A stretch of 64,000 bases of DNA from the NCBI GenBank assembly GCA_022495995.1, contig JAFEMH010007508.1:1-64000 (forward strand), in the 5' to 3' direction. The position numbers were made by a program, and so were the translations under genes. Positions 1 to 11,720 of the stretch are shown one piece after another. The notes beneath the pieces are model-generated. The model was not told where the DNA came from, searched no databases, and saw only the letters and a program-made list of their open reading frames with translations. Within the stretch, counting starts at the first letter, position 1; each line of letters begins with the position of its first letter. The stretch is from Adenophora triphylla var. japonica (taxonomy: Eukaryota; Streptophyta; Magnoliopsida; Asterales; Campanulaceae).

Positions 1-291
1 AATGATATGTGTCATTGTTTTTGTTTTTGTTTTTGTATATTTGTTAACTATTGTTATTGACATTACCTTCCTTTGTGTTTACTGTGGGATGAGGTGCCTT
101 CATGCAGGAAGGAAAAAAGGATGAAGTCGCGGGGGATCCCTTGAGGCTAATCTGGTTGAGTGTGAGCGGAACATGCACTGATATCTCCCGGGAGAGGGCC
201 TAGCCCTCGGAGGCTGGTTATTGCTACGGGGTTGAATATGTTCGTAGAGAACTTGGGCTGGGTTGGCGGAGACGCGAGAAGAACAAGGAAT
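1..291. other. Flank of element A, no gene seen
   Basis: No convincing coding signal. The stretch looks like worn repeat DNA and ends at the TG boundary of the element A LTR. Its last five bases (GGAAT) do not match the five bases beyond the other LTR of A (ATCGT), so no target-site duplication is visible. Confidence 0.5.
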
Positions 292-1298
292 TGAAATTGT
301 CACGGCCCGAGAATCACAAGTGATATCCAAGGTGATAACTGCACCAACGGTGTAGCACTTGGGATAACACACACACTTCAAAAATAAAACAATTTTGTAA
401 AAGAGTTTGCGGCGGAATAAAAACACCAAAATTGTTTTTCTCAAGTTATATAAATATAAGCTTGAGAGTGCTTATCTTAGGCAATGACTTTTATAATCAC
501 TATAAATGAATTTTACAAAGCCGAAAGTTCCCTATAGGCTATAACTATTTTGAGCTCTCACATGGAATTAAAGAGATAAAGAAACGGAATCTATCCTAGC
601 ACTTCACACAGCTTGATACCAATGTAATCCAAAGTGCGCGAAATTACAAAGGGAGGGAAGGATTAAAGCGAACAAACAAAGAACTCTATCTCTAAGCTTT
701 TTCGAAGGTGTGAATGTGATGATGTAATTGGCATATCTTCAAATGAAACCTTCTTAGCTTATTTATAGTCTTCAAAATACTTGAAGGCTACTCAGTGCTA
801 ACAGCCTTGGGGCTGGTCTTGCACGTGGATAAAGTGTAGGGAGAGTGGGTGAAGTTGTTTCCACATTTTTAGCTCCCAGCTTCCTCAATTTTAGCTTAAC
901 CAAGTTGATTTATCTCCAAGTCATGCTTCCACGCCTATGTACTCCCCATGCTTTATCCCAACCTTGTACTTCTTCCATAACTTCAATGGCAACAACTCTT
1001 GACCAAGTCTTCACACGTTTTGTTTGTTATTGCCCAAGTTCTAATTTATACATAAAATGTATAAATTCTTTTCTTCCAATTTCCACACGTGTCTAGCTCC
1101 TTCTTTGATGCTATTGCACTCTGAAATATAAACATAAACTATAGAGCTATACAGATTATATTAGCACATTAGTCCATTAAATAATAAACAAGAAATATAC
1201 AACTATATAATTTTCGATACGAGGAAATCATCTGCGATATCACACCTGGACTTTTTGGGGAAATCATCCTACGATATCACCGGCGGTTTACACTAACA
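292..1298 (-). repeat. 3' LTR of element A
   Basis: About 1,007 bp. Reading minus, it starts TGTTAGTGTAA at 1298 and ends CA at 292. It matches 10724-11720 over its whole length with many small indels. A TATA-like box (ACTATAAATAAGC on minus) lies near 760-772. Short reading frames on the plus strand here are shadows. Confidence 0.9.
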
Positions 1299-1310
1299 AT
1301 CTCCCCTTAG
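1299..1310 (-). promoter_or_regulatory. Polypurine tract of element A
   Basis: Minus strand reads CTAAGGGGAGAT directly before the LTR start TGTTAG, the usual plus-strand priming site for copia elements. Confidence 0.8.
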
Positions 1311-1532
1311 TTGGATATTTCTTTCCAAACTCCAAATGTCTTTGCTGTCCTGCTGAAGTTTAGTCTATATATACACATGTCTGAAACGCATAGGAGACAC
1401 AATATAATATCTCACACAAAAATTAACTCCCCCATAATCCAAGGAGCTAATCACAAACAATGATTAATCATTTAAAAAACTAATTTATTTCAAAACTTTA
1501 ACAAGTTTTCGAAATAAACTAAGTTACCATTA

Positions 1533-2345
1533 AAGACCGTAACCATTGTAGCAAAAATCATCCAAAACTAGCAAAAACAACCTAGCCGAGTTTAAGTTAT
1601 AAACAAACCAACTAAAGTGTTTAGCAAACCAATATAAACAAACATAAAAGAAAATTGTTTAAGGAAACCACGTCACATCACCAAAATAAAAAGAAAGAAA
1701 TTGTTTTTAGGACCACCTGTGACAAAAAACACCCACAAGAATAGTGGCAACATCCCAATCTTCGGGTTTAAAAACCTTGATTTCGGTTTTCTTCTTCCTT
1801 CAAACTCCTCTTCTTCTTCATCTTCCCTCACTGATCTCCTTCCACTATCACTTCCCACCATCACTTGGGCCAGCAGCCTTGGTGGTAGCACTGCGATAGC
1901 ACCGGCTCCGAGTAGGTTTGCGGCGGTGGAACTAAATTAATGAGAGGGAACATTAAGATTCATAACCATTGTAGAAAAAAATCATCCCAGAAAACCTTAG
2001 CTTAAAAACAACCAAGCGAGTTTAAGTTATAAACAAACCAACTAAAGTGTTTAGCAAAACAATATAAAGCGAAACATAAAGAAAATTGTTTAGGAAACCA
2101 CATCACATCATCACCAAAATAAAAGAAATTTTTTAGGACCACCACAAACCACAGCTTGTGGCTTATGAATGGTGACAACGCGTCAATCTTCGAGGTTTAA
2201 AGCATCAACCTTTCGCGGATTTAAAGCAGCGGTTGATTCTTCTTCTTCAAAAATCCTCTTCTTCTTCATCTTCCTCCCCTGATCTCACCTATCCCTATCA
2301 CTGTCGCCCAGGCAGCTGGTGTGCCTGCTGATAGCACAGCTCAGT
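1533..2345. repeat. Tandem duplication of a ~400-bp unit (two copies) in the 3' region of A
   Basis: Unit 1 (about 1533-1925) and unit 2 (about 1960-2345) share the order: an ACCATTGTAG block, a block around GAGTTTAAGTTATAAACAAA, a TTTAGCAAA block, a TAGGACCACC block, a CTCTTCTTCTTCATCTTCC block and a GATAGCAC end. The copies are clearly diverged by indels, so the duplication is old. The unit lies between the extra ORF region and the 3' LTR and has no convincing coding content. Confidence 0.75.
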
Positions 2346-2398
2346 GGTCTGGCCAGATCCTCCCCACTTGGGAAAAATTTCATCAATAAGCACTCTGT

Positions 2399-2955
2399 AA
2401 CCTGCTTAGCTTAGCCAATCCCTCGTAAGTTCTCAGTGCACATGATTGTTTGTGCGAAAGTTAATCACTTGTTGCCTTTGGAATTGATAGACCGAGTTGC
2501 CAAAAGATTCATCATGGTCGAGAATACTTGCGGCATCGGTTCTGCAAAAGTACTTAGGGCGGGACAACACACGGAAGCACTGCTGGGATATCACCGGCTG
2601 AGTAGTAGCAGGGGGCAAGACGGCGGCGGGGGCTGATTCATCGAGATTTGTTCCATAAAAGCATCTTTTGTATACCTGCTTAAGCTTTGCCTTCCTCAAA
2701 CAGAAGTTCTCCCATTGCACTTGATTGTTTGTGCAATGGTATAAATCACTGTTGCCTTTGAGGTTCGATAGACCGAGGTGCCCAAACATGGATTCATCGA
2801 TGTTGGTAAGGACTTGCGGCTGTCGGAAATACCAAAAAGTATTAGAGACTGACACACAGGGAATTAGGATATCACGTGAATGGCGGGATAGGGAAACGAA
2901 GCTAATGTTCATCGAATTTGTTCCAAGGAGTCTTTTGTATACCACCGGTTGTTGA
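2399..2955. repeat. Tandem duplication of a ~277-bp unit (two copies) in the 3' region of A
   Basis: Unit 1 is about 2399-2672 and unit 2 about 2676-2955. Both contain, in order, TTGATTGTTTGTGC-like, TGTTGCCTTTG, GATAGACCGAG, GATTCATC, ACTTGCGGC, GGGATATCAC-like, TTTGTTCCA and CTTTTGTATACC words. It is next to, but different from, the ~400-bp tandem pair at 1533-2345. Confidence 0.72.
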
Positions 2956-4381
2956 TCAATGCTAATAATACTGTGTTTCGTGGTGAACACTAATCTTCCA
3001 AAGTTAATCCTTAAGTTCTTACCCAATCTATATAACACATTCGCATGCTCCAATGTCATGCAATAGGTTCATTAGTTGTAGGGAGCCAATTGAAGATGCA
3101 TAATTTGTAGAAGCGACGGAATATAGAGGTAAGCCTAGAGGCGCATGAAGTTTCTCTTTCCTGAGACGGGAGGCGTATTTTGTTGTGAGTGAGCAATTTT
3201 ACCATTTCATCTCTCATTAACCTAATGCTCGTCATCATCTATATTTGGGGAGAGCCTAAAACTTTGTTAATTAGAATTTGGAGTAAAAGAATAGACTTTC
3301 CCCAGAACAAACACTTTACCAAACTTTTCGGACCCTTCATCATCCAAATGAGCATGCAAGTTAGCAAAGAAATTGCGTATAACACTCTCAACAAACACGA
3401 AGCATGATTATTAGCATTAAGAAAATTCATGTCCTTGGCGAACCATTCCTTCCTTTTCCAATGACCCTCATCAATATGCTTTTCTTTTAACAATCTCTTA
3501 CTCAAATTATTCAACCAAAATTCCATATTTTCTTTCTTATAATATTCCAGAGTAAGAAAAGGTTTAGGAAAAGCTTTATCCTCTTCACTTCGAATAACCT
3601 CATCACCAGAATTACCACTAGAGGAATGAGTAGGAACAGAGGAGGGGGCAGGTGTTACCTCAGATGACATCTTCTTCTTGGTAGCACCTTTGGTAGCACT
3701 CACAGTAGCTTTGCCCTTGCCTTTTTTCTTCTGATAATCAGAGAGAGTTTCCTCTTAATCACCATCTACCCAAGCATCAAAGGAGTATACAGAAGGCTCC
3801 TTCTCCTTGTTTGCATCAAAGTTCTCGTCACTCACATGGGGTGAGGACACATCAAGAGAGCTTTCTGAGACTTCAACCAGATCTAAGGAGGTATTTGATG
3901 TTGCCTTGGACCTGATTGACCTAATGCGGTTGGAGGATCTCCTCTTTGCAACTTGAGGAGACAGCTTGGAAGTTGGGGCTTTCCTCTTTCTCTTTGGCTT
4001 GACTGGAAAAAGAGTTACCTTAGGGATTCCATGTTAAAACGAGGCAACAGGGGCAGTGGCTGGAACAATCGCCATTGTAGGTGGAGAAGAGCTTGGAGTG
4101 ATCATTGGTGAAGTTTCCATGGCCACATGAGATGCCACGGATGGAGCAAGGCTTGGTGAAATGTCCATTTGGTTCGTGTGAGATGGTTCGGTATTGGTTT
4201 TGGATGGAGAAGCCATGGAGATTTGGGTGAAATTTTGGAACGTATTTTGACCTAAGATTTTGGGAGAGAAGAAGGCGTTGGAACGAGGGTTTAAAAGGGG
4301 AGAGACGGTAACGGATAGAGAGAGAAAATAGGAAAAGGGAGAGTGAAAATAGGAGAAGGAGGTTAGATAGGGAACAAACAA
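2433..4381 (-). pseudogene. Extra 3' ORF region of element A (Sirevirus env-like position), degenerate
   Basis: Minus-strand coding remnants downstream of RNase H. A likely start (MASPSKTN) is at 4215. It is followed by a Ser/Pro/Thr-rich stretch to a stop near 4034, then a Lys/Arg-rich stretch (about 4010-3900), an acidic Ser-rich part, an in-frame stop near 3756, and an open piece at 3703-3239 that includes 'TLEYYKKENMEFWLNNLSKR'. Further weak pieces lie at 3238-3056 and 3059-2433. Position and composition fit the variable extra ORF carried by many Sireviruses, sometimes called env-like. I see no clear fusion peptide or strong membrane segment, so 'env-like' is positional only. It is broken by stops and indels. 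Confidence 0.5.
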
Positions 4382-5503
4382 ATAAATTGATTTGACACTT
4401 AATGTCCTATCTAAACTAAAACCCCTATTAATACTTTAACTAATCCCCATCCACATATTTTTAAAATAAACTCTAACCACACCTTTTTAAAACCTCAACT
4501 CTTCTTAAAAATAAAACAGCACGGCTGAAAAAAAAATTTAAAAACAATTTTTTTTAAGTAAAAACGTAAAAATAAAAAAATAAGTAAACTAAATATATTG
4601 CAACTAAGCCCAAAACATTATATGCACAAATCAAAATAAATATGGGTTAGTTACTCAACAAAGTTTACCAAAAATAAAGGAAACTTGTTGAAGACATTTT
4701 CAAAATCGTAAACTCTTTAATTAAAAAGACTTTCAGATTTTGAAAAATTAATCAACAATATTTCGAAAATAAGAAAAAAAACTAATATAGCACACACTAA
4801 TGTGTTAAGGCAATGATGGTAACACGTAGGATAACACATGTGATATAAATCCCCTTGATAAATATTTTTCATTTTCAAGCATTTCAAGCATAACAAGCTT
4901 AGCCATTTTTAGGCACTTCAGACATAACAAGCTGAGCATTTTTCATGCACTTTAGGCATTATATGCCTATATATATTCTTTAAGTACATTGCTTATTAAT
5001 CACGTATCAATACACTTCTTTTAAACAAGAAAGCAACGTAGTAACGAGCTTCGTGCTTCGAGTTATATTTCAAGTGTAGAGATCAAGTGATATATGCCTT
5101 TCAAGTAGGGTACGGCTGCGTGCTTGAACTCCATGTCCCTAATACTTAGCACAAATCACCTCATACATTCTCATTGGCAAGAGTACATCGTTGCAGCGAA
5201 CACCGTGCCCCGAGCTCGAGAGAATAGTATGGAAACATTGTCTTTGCCTTTTATTTATCAAAAAAAAAAAAAAAGATTAGTGACTTTGTCACTTTAAGCA
5301 TATGAAGGGGAGTGATATCACACATGATAACCTAAGTAGTAACCTACCATAACAAAAAGGTCAGTATGTGCCACAGTTAGAGCTAAGCTAACCAGATTAA
5401 ACAAATAAAATTGCATTTTTTTTAAAGAAAAGGAAAAAATACACTAATATACAAGTGTTACCCTGAGTGATAACATCACTTGGGGTAGCACACACGAACA
5501 GAC
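4382..5503. other. Spacer of element A between RNase H and extra ORF
   Basis: AT-rich, no coding signal. It contains a poly-A run near 5261-5275 and several short words such as GTGATATCACAC (5311-5322) and GTGATAACATCAC (5467-5479), related to words in the A LTRs. Confidence 0.5.
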
Positions 5504-7220
5504 TCAGAGATTACAAAGACCAAGAGATCTTTTCAAACTAGAAAATCTCTCGTGGTCTAAGGCCTTGGTAAAGATATCAGCCAGTTGATACTTAGTATCA
5601 ATATGATCAATGTTAATTAGGCCTTTATCTACCATATCTATAAGAAAATGATGACGTATGTCTATGTGCTTAGTACGGGAATGTTGAACAGGGTTTTTTG
5701 AAATGTTGATAGCACTCAGGTTATCACAGTACATAGTCAAAGAATTACTCTCTAGACCATAGTCATCTAGCATATGTTTTAGCCAAATAAGTTGTGAGCA
5801 ACAACTACCGGTACAACATACTCGGACTCAGTGTGGAAAGAGAGACACAATTTTGTTTCTGACTATACCATGAAACTAAATTGTTACCCAAGTAAAAATA
5901 CCCCCACTAGTACTCTTCCTATCATCCATATCACACTGCCCAATCCGAGTCACTAAAGCTGACCAAATTGGTATTAGTATCCTTACTAAACCAAATCCTA
6001 ATTCACTTGTTCTGAAACATATTTAATTATCTTTTTGACGGAATTAAGGTGTGAGACTTTAGGATTGGCTTGATAACGTGCACAAACACACACGGCCGAA
6101 CATGATATCGGAAACGACTAGAAGTGAGATAGAGAAGGCTACCTATCATAGAACGATATAGAGTAGGATCAACATCCTCACCTACTTGGTCTCTACCAAG
6201 TTTGAGAGAAGAACACATAGGGATCTTTGAACTTTTTGCTCCTTCCAACCCAAATCATTTCACTAGGCTCTTTGCATACTTGCTTTGTGAAATGAAAATT
6301 CCTTCATTTGATTGTTTCACCTGCAAGCCTAGAAAGAATGTTAACTCACCAATCATGCTCATCTCAAATGTTGATGTCATAGCCTCTACAAAATCTTTTA
6401 AACACATTTGAGAAGTAGAGCCATAGACTATGTCATCAACATAGATTTGAACAATGACTGTTTCTTTGCCATGCCTTAGGATAAATAAGGTCCTATCTGC
6501 TTCACCTCTTGTATAACCATATTCAAGTAAGAAAGAGGTTAAGCGACCATACCATGCATGTGGAGCTTGTTTCAAGCCATATAAGGCTTTATCAAGTCTA
6601 TATACATGGTTTGGTAGATGAGGATCTTCAAATCCTTTTGGCTGTTCAACAAAAACTTCTTCTTTTAAATAACCATTTAAAAAGGCAACTTTAACATTCA
6701 TTTGAAACAAGGTAATTTTTAGAAAACAAGCTATAGCCAAGAAGAGTCTTATGGATTCTATTCTAGCAACAGGAGCAAAGGTCTCATCAAAGTCAACACC
6801 TTCAATTTGGGTGTAACCTTGAGCTACGAGACGAGCTTTGTTCCTAACAATATTTCCTTGCTCATCTGATTTGTTCTTGAAAATCCATTTTGTAACAATT
6901 ACATTTGTATTAATGGGACGTGGTACTAAACACCAAACTTCATTACGAGCAAATTGTTCAAGTTCCTCTTGCATGTCTTGTATCCAAAAATTATCTTTTA
7001 AAGCTTCAGAAATATTTTTGGGTTCTAAAGAAGAAACAAAACAGGAATATTTTACCTTGTGGTATGTGGTGGACATGCACACATACCTTGCCATTTCACG
7101 GTTGCTAATGTGTCCTTTATTCCTTGTTCGTACCCCTTCACTTGCTTCTCCAATGATTTGAGATGAAGGACGATCTCTTGATCCTAGGCGGGTGGATCCG
7201 CTTCTCAAATATTCATGCAC
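5504..7220 (-). pseudogene. Copia reverse transcriptase and RNase H of element A
   Basis: Reverse transcriptase and RNase H part of the copia polyprotein, which copies element RNA into DNA. The piece at 7220-6255 holds the RT domain: '[10 protein letters not shown]' and 'VTKWIFKNK' at the start, '[11 protein letters not shown]', '[14 protein letters not shown]', '[15 protein letters not shown]' and the catalytic YVDD box, then 'FFLGLQVKQ'. A second piece at 6248-6027 continues with 'PTLYRSMIGSLLYLT'. The piece at 5773-5504 is the RNase H end with 'YCDNLSAINISKNPVQHSRTKHI' and the closing 'LADIFTKAL'. At least two breaks separate the pieces; the middle of RNase H (about 5774-6026) is lost to stops. 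Clearly copia by motif order. Confidence 0.88.
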
Positions 7221-9524
7221 ATGAGCATCATTATCGGCCCAATTCCTCCTTTTCGATTCTTTGTTTGGACTTGGGTGATACCGTAGATGCTATCCATTAC
7301 GTGGCAACACTTGGGCCGGCACAGGTATCACTTACTTGATTTTGATCCTCCTCCAGCAATATCGATGGAGATTCCTGTACTCCATCACCTGTAACACTTG
7401 CTAAATCATCAAAAACAACGTTAATTGATTCTGAATGGTTTTTAACCTAAGGTTATAAACCACTGTATGCTCGAATGTCCTGAGCATACCCAAGAAATAT
7501 AGCCTTATCACTTTTAGAGTCAAATTTAGCTAAGTAATTCCGATCATTTAGAACATAACACACACAACCAAATGTATGAAAATAATGAACCTTTGGTATC
7601 CTACCATTCAAAATTTCGCCCATAAGGTGTCCATTCTAGTATCGGGTCTTAGAAAATCTCTGATTGGCCGTGTGACAAAGCGTGTGTTTTAAGGCCCTCG
7701 AAGCCCCAAAATCTTTTTTGAAATTCTTTTTGAAAATAACATCATCACGTGCCATCTCAAATAAGGCCTATAATTTTCATCCTTTTCGGCCACCCCGGCC
7801 ACCCCCGTTTTGTTGAGGTGTTTTGGGAGCGAGAAAACTCATGTTTAATTCCTTTTTAATTCACAAAAAAGTAAAGAAACAATGAATTATCAAACTCGTT
7901 CCATGTAGTCGAGACCTTATTCGCATGATAAGAGCGAGAAAACATGTTTTTATTTTAGCATGTAAGATCTTAAACTTTTCAAAAAGTTTTCTAATTTTTC
8001 TTTCAAAAAATATACCCAGTAAATCTAGAAAAATCATAAACTATTACAAAAAGTATATTTCTTACCCTCCTAAGCTGTCTACCTCCAGCTTTGGACCCAT
8101 TAAATCCATATGCATTAATTGAAAATAGTGTGTTGTCCCAAGGAATACTCCCCTCATTATGTTGGAGTAGCACGTGTTTGTTTTACCCTTGAGACAATCT
8201 TCACATATGATTTTCGTACTTATGTCCAGGACTAGGTATACCTCTTACGGTTTCGGCATTAATGAGTTTTACAATGTTTCGAAAATGGACATGACCCAAC
8301 TTTTGATGCCATAAGGTAGCATCATCAACCACTCGCGAGAATGACACACTTGTTTATCCTCAACAAGATAACGAGTTATTACTTGACCTAGTACCGCTCG
8401 CATAACATAGTTATGTGGTACAATCAAAAAACTTCCGCACAAGTGTTTTGTTGAATTTCACTTCAAGGTTGTCATCACAAAGTTGGCTAATACTAATTAA
8501 AATTAGTTACAAGTCCATCAAACATGCCAAAAACATTTTTCAAAGCATGAAATCCAGGTACATTTAATATGCCTTTTCTCTCTTACTATATTACTCACCC
8601 TTGCCACCACCACTATATGTTACACTACCACCTTGAATAGGTTCATATTCCTTTAAAAAATATTTTTGTTCCGATCATATGGCTGAGAACAACCACTATC
8701 GAAAATATCATGAACCTTCAACATTAGTTTTAAAGCGGTGCACACTTGACATCACATCTTAGGTTAGATTTAGGTTTCCACACTTTCCTACTTTGATAAT
8801 TTTTCTTCGATTTGCCCAGTGATATCGACGTGCTAGGTAGCACTTCGGGTATCACACGAGAAGACTTGGAATGTTTCTTTAAAAGTGTTTTACAATCATT
8901 TTTCAAATGTCCGGAGAAGAGTACTTGAGTAGTTACATATTTTTACTTTACAATGTCGGAAGACTTACTCCGAAGATATTAGTTCAACGTTGTCTCTTTC
9001 TTTAACAAAAACTACCTTATCTTCCTTATTAGCCAAAGTAGATGAATAGCATTTAAAGACTCTTGAAAACCCATACACTGCCTTGAGTGGTTTGCTTTCA
9101 ACCCAAGAATTGCATCTAACTTGGAAGAACTTCAAATTGTTGAGTTTCTTAAATGTTGCTTCGGCAGGAGTAAGCTTGGCAACTTGACTTTGTCCGACTC
9201 CACATCCGCTTCTTTGTGAGTTGCACTTTCAATCTAGTCAAGCCATCGGTCGGGTCTTGAACCTCTTTGGACATAGAAATCACCTTCTTTGTTCTCCTTC
9301 TTACCATTCATCCACCAATTAACTTTGCAAAGGTTCTTAAGACCACAAATGAGTTCATCCTTCTTTGAACTCGCTTACTTTGTTCACCCTCTTGTGAGCT
9401 ACACTGCATCCGTGTTAACGAGAACCCACAAAACAAAACGGCATTTATCAAATTTAAATGCGGCCCATACACATTGGATGATATCTCGGGTGCTATCCCA
9501 CTATAGGATATCACACGGTATGTA
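7221..9524 (-). pseudogene. Protease-integrase region of element A, heavily frameshifted
   Basis: No long frame survives, but minus-strand fragments are recognisable. Near 8110-8070 the translation gives 'DLMGPKLEVDSLGG', the start of the copia integrase core. Near 7600-7480 it gives 'VHYFHTFGCVCYVLNDRNYL' and then 'AIFLGYAQ', the typical core C-terminus. The order between gag and RT fits protease then integrase of copia. Indels occur roughly every hundred bases, so this is dead sequence. Confidence 0.7.
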
Positions 9525-10691
9525 TCACTGGCGAATCCCAGTCACAATTTGTGACCACCATTCTTGTTTGATACGAATCTTGTGATTGATTGGTCTCCTC
9601 ATCCTGCATTTGTCAGCGAGAGAGAACCACATAGGTTCTTTCCACATCTTCCTTAGAGTGTTAGCACACTCATTTGAGTAATAGTGACCCCATCCAGAGC
9701 AAGCATGATATTGGATTGATTCAAGGTATTTTGGATCGGAATTTGGATTTGATACGATGATGCTCTCTCTTATGGGACCACCTTTCTGAGTAGATGGAAA
9801 TGTCCTCTTGGGCATTGAATTGTACACCTTGGTTTGTTGCTCTTTAGCCTTCACTTGCACATTTTCTTTGTTAAATTTTCTCACCATTGAGTTATATTTC
9901 CTAGCAAGTAAGGCAACACTGGCATCTTCACCTAATTCCTCAAAATTTTCGTCATCCTCATTAGTTGAACCACTAGAGGATTGAACTTTTAAAGCAACAC
10001 TCTTGCCTTTAGAAGCTTCACTTTGCTCAGCAAGATTTGACTCAAAATTTTTTAAAATTCTCATTAAGGAATTGATGTCCATAGTAGAAAGGTTGTGAGC
10101 CTCTTCTATAGATGAAACCTTTATATTAAAACGCTCAGGGAGAGTTCTAATAGCCTTTGAAACCAATTGTTTGTTTGTAAAAGGTTCACCTAAAATTTGA
10201 CACTCATTAGCAATGTCAAACAATTTTTCAAAATAAGAGGAAATGGTATCACTTTCACCCATTCTCAACCTTTCAAATTTGCCAGTAAGACCTCTAAGTT
10301 TGTTTTCACGCACACTAGAATCACCTTCACAAAACCTTTGTAAAATATCCCAAGCTTCTTGAGCTGTGGAACTATTTTGAATAAGTTTAAAAATATGCAT
10401 GTCAACCCACTCAAAGATAGCATTAAGAGCTTTCTCATTATAGTTAGCTAGGGTGATCTCTTCATTAGTCCACTTACCTTCAGGTTTAACCTGAATATCA
10501 CCATCCTCATCAGGAGGTAAAAGTGGAAGAGAGTACCCATTAACTATAGATCGCCACGCTCGAAGATCAATTGATTTGATATGCGAGCGAAGACGAATTT
10601 TCCAATATGCATAATTCAAACCATCTAAAATAGGAAGACGTTTTTGATTTGGATTTTTAGGATTAAAAGCCATGACACCTAGACCGAGCAC
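9525..10691 (-). CDS. Gag of element A (copia, UBN2-type)
   Basis: Capsid precursor of element A. The best start is the ATG at 10673 (MAFNPKN...), 51 bp inside the 5' LTR, giving about 382 residues. The N-terminal 'LDGLNYAYWKIRL' and the following 'ALNAIFEWVD', 'EAWDILQRF', 'KLRGLTGKFERLRM' and 'ANECQILGEPF' blocks match the copia gag (UBN2-like) domain. A Ser/Asp/Glu-rich linker follows, then a knuckle-like 'YHACSGWGHYYSNEC' near the C-terminus. The knuckle lacks one expected cysteine and has altered spacing, so RNA binding is probably lost. The frame ends before the protease, so the polyprotein is truncated. Confidence 0.8.
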   Translation of the reverse strand: MLGLGVMAFNPKNPNQKRLPILDGLNYAYWKIRLRSHIKSIDLRAWRSIVNGYSLPLLPPDEDGDIQVKPEGKWTNEEITLANYNEKALNAIFEWVDMHIFKLIQNSSTAQEAWDILQRFCEGDSSVRENKLRGLTGKFERLRMGESDTISSYFEKLFDIANECQILGEPFTNKQLVSKAIRTLPERFNIKVSSIEEAHNLSTMDINSLMRILKNFESNLAEQSEASKGKSVALKVQSSSGSTNEDDENFEELGEDASVALLARKYNSMVRKFNKENVQVKAKEQQTKVYNSMPKRTFPSTQKGGPIRESIIVSNPNSDPKYLESIQYHACSGWGHYYSNECANTLRKMWKEPMWFSLADKCRMRRPINHKIRIKQEWWSQIVTGIRQ

Positions 10692-10710
10692 TTGGTAACG
10701 TCAAGTGACA

Positions 10711-10723
10711 CCTCGATACCAAT
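10711..10723 (-). promoter_or_regulatory. Primer binding site of element A
   Basis: Minus strand directly after the LTR reads ATTGGTATCGAGG. TGGTATC is the start of the usual copia initiator-Met tRNA primer site (commonly TGGTATCAGAG); the last bases differ. Confidence 0.7.
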
Positions 10724-11720
10724 TGAAATTGTCACGGGCTTGAATCACAAGTGATATCCAAGGTGAAAACAGCACCAACGATAGCACTTGGGATAGCACA
10801 CACACACACTTCAAAAATAAAACAATTTTGTAAAAGAGTTTGCAGCGGAATAAAAACACCAACATTGATTTCTCAAGTTATATAAATATAACTTGAGGGT
10901 GCCTCTTAGGCAAGACTTTATAATCACTATAAATGAATTTACAAAGCCGAGTGTTCCCTATAGCTATAACTATTTTGAGCTCTATGGAACAAGAGATAAG
11001 AAACGGAATCTATCCTAGCCTTCACACAGCTTGATACCAATGTAATCAAGTGCGAAATTACAAGGGAGGAAGGATTAAAAAGAACCAAACAAAGAACTCT
11101 ATCTCTAAGCTTTTCGAAGGTGTGAATGTGATGATGTAATTGGCATGTCTTCAAATGAAACCTTCTTAGATTATTTCTATAGTCTTCAAAATACTTGAAG
11201 GCTACTCCAGTGTTCTCTTAGCAGGGCTGGTCTTGCACGAGAGGAAGTGTAGGGAGAGTGGGTGAAGTTGTTTCCAAATTTTAGCTCCCAGCTTCTCTCA
11301 ATTTTGCTAGCAACCAAGTTGATTTATCTTCAAGTCATGCTTCCACGCCTTGTACTCCTTTGCTTTATCATCCTTGTACTTCTTCTATAACTCAGCAACA
11401 ACAACTCTTGACCAAAGTCTCCATAAGAGTTGTTGTTTGTTGTTGCCCAGAAGTTACGAATTAATACATAAAATGTATTAATTGTTCTTTCTTCCAATTT
11501 CCACACGTGTCTAGCTCCTTCTTTGATGCTATTGCACCTCGAAATATAACCATAAACCATAGACTATATACAAGTAATTTCAAATTAGCACGTTAGTCCA
11601 TTAAATAACAAACAAGAAATATACAACTATATAATTTTCGGTACAGAAATCATCTGCGATATCACCTGGACTTTTGGGAAATCATCCGCGATATCATCAC
11701 CTCGGCAGATTACACTAACA
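10724..11720 (-). repeat. 5' LTR of element A
   Basis: About 997 bp, TG at 11720 to CA at 10724 on minus, homologous along its length to 292-1298. Two GATATCACC-like words lie near its start (about 11655-11700). Reading frames here are shadows. Confidence 0.9.

Larger units (their letters stand above)
292..11720 (-). mobile_element. Element A: Sirevirus-like Ty1-copia retrotransposon, degenerate
   Basis: A copia-type LTR retrotransposon read on the minus strand. Two LTRs of about 1 kb face the same way (10724-11720 and 292-1298). Both run TG to CA, with a primer binding site next to the right LTR and a polypurine tract next to the left. The internal order gag, integrase, reverse transcriptase, RNase H is the copia order. 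About 4.2 kb lies between RNase H and the 3' LTR and holds an extra serine/proline-rich and lysine-rich ORF region; such an extra 3' ORF and long LTRs are typical of Sireviruses (family knowledge). Many frameshifts and stops make it non-functional. No target-site duplication is visible. Confidence 0.88.

Noticed and set aside
845..1096. 83-codon plus ORF in the A LTR
   Set aside because: Antisense to the LTR, not preserved as an open frame in the other LTR copy (10724-11720).
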